In this document: positions 31,175 through 38,903 of the stretch, piece by piece
Position numbering within the stretch: position 1 is the first letter of the stretch
Layout of the letters: each line of letters begins with the position of its first letter
Source of the DNA: Microbacterium arborescens
Lineage (GTDB): Bacteria; Actinomycetota; Actinomycetes; Actinomycetales; Microbacteriaceae
Assembly (NCBI RefSeq): GCF_030369635.1
Contig: NZ_CP128474.1
Location: 2,976,001 to 3,040,000, forward strand
DNA: 64,000 bases
Reading direction: 5' to 3'
Made by a program: the position numbers and the translations under genes
Notes under the pieces: model-generated
What the model was told of the DNA's origin: nothing
Databases searched by the model: none
The model's input: only the letters and a program-made list of their open reading frames with translations

Positions 31175-31932
31175 GCCGACACCTCGGCGGCGAGCATGTG
31201 GGCCGAGATCTGCTCGGCGCTCTGGCTGGGCTTGTCGGCCACGATGCGGCCGTCGCCGAGGAAGATCACCCGATCGGCGTGCGAAGCGGCGACGGGGTCG
31301 TGCGTCACCATCGCGATGGACTGACCGTGCTCGCGGCTCGCCGTCGCGAGCAGGGCGAGCACCTCACGACCCGACCGCGAGTCGAGGTTGCCGGTCGGCT
31401 CGTCGGCGAAGACGAGGTCGGGCGCCGTCGCGAGGGCACGGGCGATCGCGACGCGCTGCTGCTGGCCACCCGACAGCTCATGCGGACGGTGCCGCAGCCG
31501 CGCGCCGAGCCCGAGGGAATCGACCAGCCCGTCGATGCGCGAACGTTCGAGGGCCGACGGCGACCGCCCGTCGAGCTCGAACGGCAGCGTGATGTTGCCG
31601 ATGACGTCGAGGGTGGGCACGAGATTGAACGACTGGAACACGAAGCCGACGCGGCGCCGCCGCAGGATCGTCAGATCGAGGTCGGAGAGGCCCGAGATCT
31701 CGGTGTCGCCGATCCACGCGCGACCCGTTGTCGGGGCGTCGAGCCCGGCCATGATGTGCATCAGGGTCGATTTGCCCGAGCCGGATGGGCCCATGATGGC
31801 GGTGAACTCGCCACGGCGGATGCCCACCGAGACGCCGTCGAGCGCACGGACGCCCGATTCGCCGGCGCCGTAGGTCTTGGAGAGGTTCTGGACCCGGGCG
31901 GCGAGGCCGAGGTCGGTGGTCGAGATCTGCAT
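31171..31932 (-). CDS. ABC transporter ATP-binding protein (MacB/LolD type)
   Basis: The 253-residue ATPase has Walker [10 protein letters not shown] (residues 48-56), signature LSGGQQQR, Walker [14 protein letters not shown] and the D-loop. The TGNLDSRSG sequence is the mark of LolD/MacB/FtsE ATPases. The start is placed at 31932 because TAGCGT (31940-31945) ends 7 bases before this ATG, the leaderless pattern common here; ATGs 12 and 27 codons further upstream would put the promoter inside the coding region. It pairs with the coupled FtsX-type permease and lies downstream of a two-component system on the same strand, from which it is separated by a hairpin and its own promoter. Confidence 0.9.
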   Translation of the reverse strand: MQISTTDLGLAARVQNLSKTYGAGESGVRALDGVSVGIRRGEFTAIMGPSGSGKSTLMHIMAGLDAPTTGRAWIGDTEISGLSDLDLTILRRRRVGFVFQSFNLVPTLDVIGNITLPFELDGRSPSALERSRIDGLVDSLGLGARLRHRPHELSGGQQQRVAIARALATAPDLVFADEPTGNLDSRSGREVLALLATASREHGQSIAMVTHDPVAASHADRVIFLGDGRIVADKPSQSAEQISAHMLAAEVSA

Positions 31933-31939
31933 GTCTCCG

Positions 31940-31986
31940 ACGCTACGAAGCGTCGCGTCCGCCGACATCGGTCCACCGTCGCGGAC
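31940..31986 (-). promoter_or_regulatory. Leaderless promoter with inverted repeat, possible response-regulator site
   Basis: TAGCGT (31940-31945) serves the ABC ATPase. GTCCGC (31957-31962) and GCGGAC (31981-31986) form an inverted repeat flanking the -35 region. The neighbouring NarL-type regulator would be an obvious candidate to bind it. Confidence 0.4.
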
Positions 31987-31997
31987 ACGTACATCTT

Positions 31998-32017
31998 GCG
32001 GATGATCCCTCATCCGC
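31998..32017 (-). terminator. Hairpin after response-regulator gene
   Basis: GCGGATGA (31998-32005) pairs perfectly with TCATCCGC (32010-32017) around a TCCC tetraloop, 10 bases past the response-regulator stop. It likely ends or attenuates the kinase-regulator transcript before the ABC transporter promoter. Confidence 0.55.
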
Positions 32018-32026
32018 CCGCGAGGG

Positions 32027-32683
32027 TCAGGCGAGCCCGTGCTCGAACGCGAAGACGACCAGCTGCACGCGATCGCGCAGGGAGAGCTTCGCCAGGATCC
32101 GGCTGATGTGGGTCTTCACGGTGGCCTCGGAGAGGAACTCGCGCTGTGCGATCTCGGCGTTGGAGAGCCCCCGGGCCGCTAGAGCGAAGATCTCCCGCTC
32201 ACGGTCGGTCAGCTCGGCGAACGCGGCCGGCACGGCCTTCTGCGCGGGGGCCGAGAACGTCGCGAACAGTTCCCGCGTCGCCGCGGCCGCGATGACCGAC
32301 GACCCCGAATGCACCGTGCGGATCGCGGCGAGGAGGAACTCGGGGTCGGCGTCCTTGAGCAAGAACCCGCTCGCGCCCTGACGGATCGCCCGCGCCGCCG
32401 CCTCGTCGAGGTCGAAGGTGGTCAGCATCACGATGCGCGGCGGAGCGCCATCGAAGACCGGATCGTCGAGCAGCTGAGCGGTCGCGGTCAGGCCGTCCAT
32501 CACCGGCATCCGGATATCCATGAGAACGACGTCGGGACGTGTCTCGCGGATGATGCCGATCGCCTCTGCGCCGTCCGACGCCTCGCCGACGACCTCGAGA
32601 TCGGGCTGTGAGGCGACCACCATGCGGATGCCGGCGCGGAAGAGCGCCTGGTCGTCGACGAGGACGACCCGGATCGCACTCAC
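32027..32683 (-). CDS. NarL/LuxR-family response regulator
   Basis: The 218-residue regulator has a receiver domain (acidic pocket DD at residues 10-11, phosphorylation site D56 in VVLMDIRMP, conserved T near 88 and K near 108) and a C-terminal LuxR-type helix-turn-helix (TDREREIFALAARGLSNAEIA, then ATVKTHISRIL). It is the partner of the preceding histidine kinase, whose stop overlaps its ATG by 4 bases. Position next to an FtsX-type ABC transporter suggests that this system controls the transporter, as in envelope-stress or cell-wall-antibiotic sensing modules; the signal is unknown. Confidence 0.93.
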   Translation of the reverse strand: MSAIRVVLVDDQALFRAGIRMVVASQPDLEVVGEASDGAEAIGIIRETRPDVVLMDIRMPVMDGLTATAQLLDDPVFDGAPPRIVMLTTFDLDEAAARAIRQGASGFLLKDADPEFLLAAIRTVHSGSSVIAAAATRELFATFSAPAQKAVPAAFAELTDREREIFALAARGLSNAEIAQREFLSEATVKTHISRILAKLSLRDRVQLVVFAFEHGLA

Positions 32684-33876
32684 GCGGTGCCGCCGATGGG
32701 CAGGGTCGCCGCCACGACGAATGCGCCGTCGCGGGGGCCCACTTCGATGGTGCCGCCGATGAGCTGAGCGCGTTCGCGCATGCCGATGAGGCCGTGACCG
32801 CCCGTGCGCACCGGGCCCGTGACCTCACTCACCGGCGAGAGCGGGTTGCTCACACGGACCTCCACGCGGTCGGACAGCCAGGACAGGGACACCTCCACGG
32901 TACCGCCCGCGCCGTGCCGCATCGCGTTCGTCAAGGCTTCCTGCAGAATCCGGTACACCGCGATCTGCACCGCCGCGGGCGGCTCGCCCGGCGGTGCGGG
33001 GTCGACGTCGACGCGCAGGTCGAGACCGGCAGCGCGCACCTGCGCGTAGAGCACCTCCAGCTCCGCGACGGTCGGCTGGGGACCCTCGCCCTCACTGTGG
33101 CGCAGCTGGGTCAGCAGCATCCGCACGTCCGAGAGGGCGGAACGGGCCGTCGACGAGATCGTCTGAAGCGAGGTGGCAGCGGCATCCGGATCCGCCGCCG
33201 CGGCATAGCGAGCCCCGTCGGCCTGGGCGATGACGACCGCGAGCGAATGGGCGACGACGTCGTGCATGTCGCGCGCGATGCGGTTGCGCTCGAACTCCGC
33301 CGTCGCGCGTTCCTCGGCCTTCCGCTGGGCCTCGGCATTGCCGCGGGCACGCAGCCCGACGCGGACGAGTGCGCCCACGGTCCACGCCAGGAGCAGGCCG
33401 AAGACGGCCGCGACGAAGAGCATCGTGCCGGTGACGAGGAAGTACACCAGCTCATCACCCGCTGTCGTGACCGAGTACGCCGCAGTCGGGATGAGCAGGT
33501 AGATGGTGATGGCCAGCGCGCCCCCGATGGAGGACGCGAATCCGAGCCAGAAGATCCGGTTCGTGCCGTACGCCGCGCAGGTGTAGAGCACCGCGAAGAT
33601 GGCGATGTCGACCGGCAGGGGAGGCAGCTGCGCCAGCATCTGCAGGATCGCACCGACCCACGCCAGCGTCAGCGCGAGCGGCGGCGAGAGGCGACGCAGC
33701 GCGACCGCAGCGCCGAACGGGACGACCAGAAGCATCGCGACGACCGCTGACACCCGGTCGTTGGGGATGCCGACACCCACGACGCCCACCCACGTGAACA
33801 GCAGCATGAGCGCCGCGAAGGCGACAGCCACCGAGATGTCGACGGAGAGCTGATAGCGGCGGAGCGGACGGAACAC
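32680..33876 (-). CDS. Sensor histidine kinase (HisKA_3 type)
   Basis: The 398-residue kinase has about six membrane helices in the first 170 residues with short loops and no large outer sensor domain. A dimerisation domain follows with the phospho-acceptor His205 in ERNRIARDMHDVVAHSL, and an ATPase domain with LQEALTNAMRHG (N box) and GGHGLIGMRERA (G box). This is the NarX/DesK-like class that pairs with NarL-type regulators. The GTG start lies 6 bases after TACCGT (33883-33888), so it appears leaderless. Small-loop kinases of this kind commonly sense membrane or cell-wall perturbation, often through an adjacent ABC transporter. Confidence 0.92.
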   Translation of the reverse strand: MFRPLRRYQLSVDISVAVAFAALMLLFTWVGVVGVGIPNDRVSAVVAMLLVVPFGAAVALRRLSPPLALTLAWVGAILQMLAQLPPLPVDIAIFAVLYTCAAYGTNRIFWLGFASSIGGALAITIYLLIPTAAYSVTTAGDELVYFLVTGTMLFVAAVFGLLLAWTVGALVRVGLRARGNAEAQRKAEERATAEFERNRIARDMHDVVAHSLAVVIAQADGARYAAAADPDAAATSLQTISSTARSALSDVRMLLTQLRHSEGEGPQPTVAELEVLYAQVRAAGLDLRVDVDPAPPGEPPAAVQIAVYRILQEALTNAMRHGAGGTVEVSLSWLSDRVEVRVSNPLSPVSEVTGPVRTGGHGLIGMRERAQLIGGTIEVGPRDGAFVVAATLPIGGTA

Positions 33877-33948
33877 GCTACGACGGTACGCGAGCGCCGC
33901 GGGCGCGGCATCCCTCTGACGATGTATCCGCGGGCAACGCCATCCGCC

Positions 33949-34950
33949 TCAGCGCGCGTACACGCGCAGGCCGCCCGGGATCGCGCGCAGCCGGAGCCGG
34001 TAGTCGCCGGCGGGAGTCTCGGTGAGCTCGCCGTCGTGCGCGAACACCGGCGTCGCGCCGCCGGGCCGGACCGTCACCTCGATCTCCGCCACGACGGCTC
34101 GCTCGAGATCGGATGCCGGCGGCATGAGACGCAGTGCGCGCATCACCGCGAGGGTACGACGACCGAACGCCAGCGAGGTCACCGCCCGCAGCCGCGTGCC
34201 CCGGGCATGGTGGAGCCGGACATCGAGCACCGCCTCGTCGAGGCTCGCGCGCCGCATCATCGCGATGCGACGCGGGTCGTTGCGGCCGAGCCCCGCGAAG
34301 ACCGACCAGACGACCGCCCGGCGGCCGTCGCGCACGATCGTGATGCGGTGGGCGCCGTGGATCTCGCGCCACGCCGCGACCGCGCCGCCCCACCATTTGC
34401 CGAGACTCGTGCGCTTCTCGCGTTCGGCGAGGAGCTCGGGGTAGGAGCCGAGCGACACCGCGTTGAGGACCGTCACGGGATCGCCGTCGTCGATGACCGC
34501 CTCGGCGACCACGACGCGGCGGACCGTCCCGGCCGCATAGGCGTCGAGGGCGGCATCGACCGTGTCGAGGCCCGCCGCGCGCGCGAAGTGATTGAAGGTG
34601 CCGCCGGGCAGCACGAGCAGCGTCAGGTCATGACGGCGCGCGAGGTGAGCGGCGCGCGAGACGGATCCGTCGCCGCCGAGGACGGCGAGCACCGTGGGCG
34701 CATCGGCGGCTGACACGGCCGATGCGACGATGTCGTCCATCGACGAGTCGCCCAGGCTCTCGATCCGCGCCTGCGGCAGTCGCCGCCGGATCTCGGGCAG
34801 GGGGTCGGGGCGGACCACCGACGTTCCCGCTCGCGCGTTCGTGATCAGCAGCAGGCCGCGCCCGTCGGAAGCGTCGGCGGTGGAGCCGGACGCGGCGGGT
34901 GACGGTGCGGCGGGGGCGACGGGGTGGTCGGCGGGGTGGTCGGCGGGCAT
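33949..34950 (-). CDS. Diacylglycerol kinase-like lipid kinase (DAGK catalytic domain)
   Basis: The 333-residue protein has the DAGK catalytic domain: LGGDGSVSR (GGDG at residues 92-95), LPGGTFNHFA near 114-123, and LNAVSLGSYP. Bacterial members such as DgkB and YegS phosphorylate diacylglycerol or related lipids to recycle them into phospholipid synthesis. Residues 1-30 are an Ala/Pro/His/Asp-rich tail of low complexity that may not be needed. The ATG follows TAGCGT (34957-34962) by 6 bases. It is divergent from soxR across a spacer containing a palindromic element. The exact lipid substrate is unknown. Confidence 0.87.
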   Translation of the reverse strand: MPADHPADHPVAPAAPSPAASGSTADASDGRGLLLITNARAGTSVVRPDPLPEIRRRLPQARIESLGDSSMDDIVASAVSAADAPTVLAVLGGDGSVSRAAHLARRHDLTLLVLPGGTFNHFARAAGLDTVDAALDAYAAGTVRRVVVAEAVIDDGDPVTVLNAVSLGSYPELLAEREKRTSLGKWWGGAVAAWREIHGAHRITIVRDGRRAVVWSVFAGLGRNDPRRIAMMRRASLDEAVLDVRLHHARGTRLRAVTSLAFGRRTLAVMRALRLMPPASDLERAVVAEIEVTVRPGGATPVFAHDGELTETPAGDYRLRLRAIPGGLRVYAR

Positions 34951-35028
34951 GGTGCGACGCTAACGCCGCGGGCGCACACCCGCGACAGCTTGACAGTGCC
35001 GGCCCGACCCGGCGGTGACGGCAGACGC

Positions 35029-35116
35029 CGATACAACCGTCGGGCGCTCGGTGCTGATGTGGCGCGGACGGCCGCCCGCGATGACACCAGCCCCACCGGT
35101 CCGACCGATGTATCGG
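35029..35116. repeat. Inverted-repeat element with GATACA-ACCGTCGG arms upstream of soxR
   Basis: CCGATACAACCGTCGG (35028-35043) and CCGACCGATGTATCGG (35101-35116) are inverted repeats with 14 of 16 positions matching, 57 bases apart. Near-identical arms occur at 55878-55936. The right arm overlaps the expected -35 of soxR, whose TAGAGT hexamer begins 8 bases later, so the element may also influence soxR expression. Confidence 0.5.
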
Positions 35117-35136
35117 CGCGTCGTAGAGTCGCAGGC

Positions 35137-35622
35137 GTGATGCGGTCCAATGATCTCCTGAGCATCGGCGAGGTGAGTGCTCGAACCGGTGTGTCCGTGT
35201 CGGCGCTGCACTTCTACGAGCGGCACGGGCTCATCACCTCGACTCGCTCGGCGGGCAATCAGCGCCGGTTCAGTCGCCACATGCTGCGGCGCATCTCCCT
35301 CATCCTCGTCGCGAAGCGCCTCGGCATCCCGCTCGCCGAGGTCGCCGACGCCTTCGCTTCTCTCCCCGCCGAGGCCGAGCCCAGCAGTGATGACTGGAAA
35401 CGGGTGTCGCGGGCGTGGAAGATCCGCCTCGAGGAACGGCGCGCGGCCATCGAGTCGCTCGAACGCGAGCTCGTGGGATGCATCGGATGCGGCTGTCTCT
35501 CGATGCGGTCGTGCGATCTGCTGAACCCCGGTGACGCGCTGAGCGCGGAGGGCAGCGGACCGCGTCGTGTCGCGCCCGCGCTCCGGCACGTGCTCGACGA
35601 CGACGCGGCCGCTCCGTCATGA
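35137..35622 (+). CDS. soxR: Redox-sensing transcriptional regulator SoxR
   Basis: The 161-residue MerR-family protein has an N-terminal winged HTH (IGEVSARTGVSVSALHFYERHGLI), a dimerisation helix, and the four cysteines of the [2Fe-2S] cluster, C115, C118, C120 and C126, spaced C-x2-C-x-C-x5-C exactly as in SoxR. SoxR is activated when redox-cycling compounds oxidise the cluster. A GTG at 35137 directly precedes the ATG; TAGAGT (35124-35129) is 7 bases from the GTG, so a leaderless start there is likely. The gene is convergent with a split transketolase and shares its last six bases with it. A canonical SoxR box sits in the transketolase promoter. Confidence 0.95.
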   Translation: MMRSNDLLSIGEVSARTGVSVSALHFYERHGLITSTRSAGNQRRFSRHMLRRISLILVAKRLGIPLAEVADAFASLPAEAEPSSDDWKRVSRAWKIRLEERRAAIESLERELVGCIGCGCLSMRSCDLLNPGDALSAEGSGPRRVAPALRHVLDDDAAAPS

Positions 35623-36489
35623 GAGCCGGTCGAGGCGCCGCCTGATCCCCGACGCATCGAGGCCGTGCAGCCGCGCGTGGTCGGACGCAGTGCCGTATCG
35701 GCGCTGCTCTCCCACCCCGACACCGATGTGCTCGATGCGGATGCCGCTGCCGCCGACGGCCGCGCCGACCGCGGCGGCGGTCGTTCCCTCGAGGAAGGGT
35801 TCGAGCACCACGACCCGGTCGAACCCGGCGCTCAGCTCGCGCAGACCGTCACGGTCGAGCGGCACCGGCGTCGCGGTGTAGGCGACCGCGTGCCCCGTGC
35901 CGGCCGTCGCTTCGAGCGCGGCGTCGAGCAGTGGGCCGATGGCCAGCACGAGGACACCCGATCCCCCGCGCACGGGGTGGATCCGCCCGTCGGTCGGGAA
36001 GGCCGTCCGGTTCTCCTGCGTCGAGAGCCGGATGTACTGACGGTCGTCGGAGGTGGCCGCCGCCCGGATCAGCGCCTCGACCTCGTCGGGATGCCCCGGC
36101 GTGTGCAGCCGCCACCCCGGCAGAGTGCCGAGCAGGGCGATGTCGCCGGGGCACTGGTGCGTGCGCCCTTCGGCTGCGGCGTCGTAGCTCGCACCGATCG
36201 ATACGAGCACCGCCCCGAGATCCTGGTGCGACAGATCGAGCTTGATCTGCTCGAAGGGCCGCTCGACGAGGAACGGGGCGTAGGTGTGCACGAACGGGCG
36301 GAGCCCGGCGAGCGAGAGCCCGGCCGCGACGCCGATCATCGCCTGCTCGCGGATCCCGACGTTGACGACGCGGTCGGCGGCGGCGGTGCCCGCGGCGAGA
36401 TCGATCGGCCCGATGTCGGCGAGGACGAGAGCCGCACGTTCGTCGGTCGCCAGCAGATCGGACATCGTGGTGGAGAAGCGCGCGCGCAT
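35617..36489 (-). CDS. Transketolase, C-terminal subunit (split form)
   Basis: The 290-residue protein covers the pyrimidine-binding and C-terminal domains of a transketolase: LVLADIG, RVVNVGIREQAMIGVAAGLSLAG (with the catalytic Glu of REQ), the HTYAPFL loop and a final Rossmann-like domain. It is the partner of the upstream N-terminal half, whose stop overlaps its ATG by one base (TGATG), so the two halves are made in equal amounts. It is probably a C-P5/transketolase-like heteromer transferring two-carbon units with thiamine diphosphate. Its final Ser-stop codons lie in the palindrome TCATGA, which is also the Ser-stop of soxR on the other strand. Confidence 0.9.
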   Translation of the reverse strand: MRARFSTTMSDLLATDERAALVLADIGPIDLAAGTAAADRVVNVGIREQAMIGVAAGLSLAGLRPFVHTYAPFLVERPFEQIKLDLSHQDLGAVLVSIGASYDAAAEGRTHQCPGDIALLGTLPGWRLHTPGHPDEVEALIRAAATSDDRQYIRLSTQENRTAFPTDGRIHPVRGGSGVLVLAIGPLLDAALEATAGTGHAVAYTATPVPLDRDGLRELSAGFDRVVVLEPFLEGTTAAAVGAAVGGSGIRIEHIGVGVGEQRRYGTASDHARLHGLDASGIRRRLDRLS

Positions 36490-37184
36490 CAGGATCCCTT
36501 CGCAGCGGTATGGACGACGGTGACGCGCGGCATCGCGCCGCCCGCCTCGAGGGCCGCGGCGAGCGCGGCGTGATCGCGTGAGTCGACCTCGGCGGCATCC
36601 CACCCCTCCACCGCGAACCGCCGCGCGACCCCGCCGGGCCATCCGAGGGATGCCGAGGCGTTGTCGATGACGATGCAGTGCAGCCGCGCGAGAGCGAGGC
36701 GTCCGGCGACGGCGATCGCCTCGTGGTTGCTGCCCTCGTCGAGCTCGGCGTCGCCGATCAGGACGAACACGCGTCCGCCCGCACCCGCGATGTCGAGGCC
36801 GCGGGCGAGGCCGACCGCGATCGGCAGACCGTGCCCGAGCGAGCCGGACGAGATCTCCACGGCGGGAATGAGCACGCGGTCGGGATGGTGGCCGAGGGGC
36901 GAGTCGACGCCCGCCAGGTCATCGAGCCATGCGTCGGGCACCAGGCCCCGGGCAGCGAGCACGGCGTAGTACGAGGCGGGACCGTGGCCTTTCGACAGCA
37001 GGAAGCGGTCGCCGGCCTCGGGGCGCAGCACCCGATCGTGCAGCACCCAGAGGGCGTCGAGGGTCGAGTGCGCCGCGGCGCTGTGCTTCTCGTCGCCGGT
37101 CACTCGTGCGAGGCGGTCGAGCACGGCGGCGGGCAGCCGCTCGGTGAAGGAGTCGACGTGGGGGTCGGGGTCGGTTCGGATCAT
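36489..37184 (-). CDS. Transketolase, N-terminal (TPP-binding) subunit
   Basis: The 231-residue protein is the diphosphate-binding half of a split transketolase. It contains HSAAAHSTLDALWVLHD, the LSKGHGPASYYAVLA segment with catalytic His residues, LGHGLPIAVGLARG, and GDAELDEGSNHEA with the following N that binds the Mg-TPP. The usual GDG triplet is GDA here, a small deviation. It lies in front of and is coupled to the C-terminal half. The ATG lies 7 bases after TAGCGT, in a promoter with a SoxR box, which suggests the enzyme is induced by redox-active drugs, perhaps to increase pentose-phosphate flux and NADPH; this is inference. Confidence 0.9.
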   Translation of the reverse strand: MIRTDPDPHVDSFTERLPAAVLDRLARVTGDEKHSAAAHSTLDALWVLHDRVLRPEAGDRFLLSKGHGPASYYAVLAARGLVPDAWLDDLAGVDSPLGHHPDRVLIPAVEISSGSLGHGLPIAVGLARGLDIAGAGGRVFVLIGDAELDEGSNHEAIAVAGRLALARLHCIVIDNASASLGWPGGVARRFAVEGWDAAEVDSRDHAALAAALEAGGAMPRVTVVHTAAKGS

Positions 37185-37191
37185 GTCTCGA

Positions 37192-37222
37192 ACGCTAAAA
37201 CCTCAAGCTCGATTGAGGTCAA
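37192..37222 (-). promoter_or_regulatory. SoxR-type promoter with SoxR box in a 19-bp spacer
   Basis: On the minus strand TTGACC (37217-37222) and TAGCGT (37192-37197) are separated by 19 bases, the over-long spacing typical of MerR-family-controlled promoters. The palindrome CCTCAATCGAGCTTGAGG (37201-37218) is 18 bases long and matches the SoxR box form CCTCAAG-N4-CTTGAGG with one arm mismatch (CTTGAGG becomes ATTGAGG when read on the plus strand). The predicted start is one base before the ATG. A soxR gene is 1.6 kb away. Confidence 0.85.
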
Positions 37223-37334
37223 GCGGCCGCTGCCCGACTCCGCCGTCGCCGAAAGCCCGGCGGCCGGTTAGGCTGACGCCACCTGTCCACCGCTCCCGCG
37301 CGGGAGCCGTACCTCGTAGATCGGAGGTTCCCCC

Positions 37335-38822
37335 ATGTCCATCGCACAGACGCACCCCACCCCCGGTGCCGCCAAGACGATCATCGGCGAGCCCGAGGTC
37401 GTCGAGGACGGCGGCGCGGTCGACGCCCTGAGCATCGCGCTCGCCGACGGCGTCGAGCACGACCCGGCGTGGATCGCGCTGCGCGACGCCGCGACGGCGC
37501 TGCACGAGCTGCAGGCCGCCGACGGCTCCGTGCCCGACGCGGACGACCACGAGACGGCACGCCGCCACGTCGCGGCGATCACCGACGCGATCGGCCGACT
37601 CGCCCCGAGGTTCCCTCACGATGCCGACTACCTGGCGGCGTCGATCCGGGACTTCGACAGATGGGCGGGGTCCGATCATCCGGACGGCGCGGCTTCGACG
37701 GAGGGGGCATTCGGCGTGCCCGATTTCCTCGACTCGCTCGTGGCCTTCCAGCCGCAGCTCCACCGCGTCGACGGCATCCGCCACCTCGTCGTCTTCCCGA
37801 TGTACACGCAGAACGGATCGCGGAACCGTCATGTCGAGGCGCTCCTGGTCGAGACGATCTGGCCCGAGGCGATCGCGCGACTCGAGACGATGTACCCCAA
37901 CCGGCTCTTCGTCTCGTTGCGACTGCTCGACTTCACGCCCGGATACGACACCGACTCGGCCGTGCTGTTCCCCGAGACCGTCGCCATGCGCGAGATCCCG
38001 CCGTTCACGTGGGGGGCGATCTTCCAGGACCGCGAGGCGGCCCGCTATCGCCGCGTCGTGCGTGCCGCGTCCGAGATCACGAAGCTCGACCTGCCCGCCG
38101 AGGCGGCGGAGATGCTCGACGACCAGGCGCTCACCGAACGGGCGTTCGTGATGTGGGACCTCATCCACGACCGCACCCACATGCGCGGCGATCTGCCCTT
38201 CGACCCGTTCATGATCAAACAGCGGATGCCGTTCTTCCTGTACTCCCTCGAAGAGCTGAGATGCGATCTGACGGCGTTCCGCGAATGCGTCGCGCTCGAC
38301 CGGCGGCTGAGCGCCGAGACGGATCTCGACCCGGTCGACGCCGAGCTGCTGCGTCTGTCGCGGCTCGTGCAGTACGCCGTGATCTTCGACCGGATCTTCC
38401 GGTTCGCGATCACCGGATCGCGCGTGCGCAACTACGACGGGCTCGGCGGTCAGCTGCTGTTCGCCTGGCTGCACCGTCGCGGCGTGCTGCACTGGACCGA
38501 CACCGCACTCGCCTTCGAATGGAGTGAGGTGCCGGATGCCGTCGTCGCCCTGGGCGATGCGATCGACCGGCTCTACTGGGAGTCGATCGACCGGCCGAAG
38601 ACCGCGCACTGGCTGGCGGCGTACGACCTCGTGCGCTCGGTCCTCGAACCGCATCCCGCGTCGGTGTGGGCGCGCGGCCTGCCCGACGACGTCCTCGCGG
38701 GCCCGCCGAAGGGGTACACCGATGCCGTGCTGGACGACGAGTTCCCGCTGTCGATGTTCTACGAGGCGCTCGAGAAGAAGATGCGCGACGTGATCGCCTC
38801 CACCCGCGGCATCCGCGGCTGA
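37335..38822 (+). CDS. DUF6421 family protein
   Basis: This 495-residue soluble protein matches the actinobacterial DUF6421 family, recognised by long conserved stretches such as DGIRHLVVFPMYTQNGS (near residue 155), FTPGYDTDSAVLFPET, DLIHDRTHMRGDLPFDPF near 280 and RNYDGLGGQLLFAWLH near 370. The histidines in DLIHDRTH suggest a metal-dependent function, but none has been established to my knowledge. Start ATG has GGAGG 8 bases upstream. A TAGGCT hexamer at 37269-37274 could be its -10, giving a short leader. It is divergent from the SoxR-box promoter, so effects of SoxR on this gene should be considered. Confidence 0.85.
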   Translation: MSIAQTHPTPGAAKTIIGEPEVVEDGGAVDALSIALADGVEHDPAWIALRDAATALHELQAADGSVPDADDHETARRHVAAITDAIGRLAPRFPHDADYLAASIRDFDRWAGSDHPDGAASTEGAFGVPDFLDSLVAFQPQLHRVDGIRHLVVFPMYTQNGSRNRHVEALLVETIWPEAIARLETMYPNRLFVSLRLLDFTPGYDTDSAVLFPETVAMREIPPFTWGAIFQDREAARYRRVVRAASEITKLDLPAEAAEMLDDQALTERAFVMWDLIHDRTHMRGDLPFDPFMIKQRMPFFLYSLEELRCDLTAFRECVALDRRLSAETDLDPVDAELLRLSRLVQYAVIFDRIFRFAITGSRVRNYDGLGGQLLFAWLHRRGVLHWTDTALAFEWSEVPDAVVALGDAIDRLYWESIDRPKTAHWLAAYDLVRSVLEPHPASVWARGLPDDVLAGPPKGYTDAVLDDEFPLSMFYEALEKKMRDVIASTRGIRG

Positions 38823-38903
38823 CCAGCACCTGCTCCGCGGCTCGCGGATCCACCGGACACCGGCGGATTCGCGGGCCGCGGACTCGTGAGAAAGGATGAG
38901 GTC

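Noticed and set aside
34989..34994. TTGACA upstream of soxR as a -35 element
   Set aside because: No -10-like hexamer lies 16-19 bases downstream; the TAGAGT of soxR is 130 bases away.
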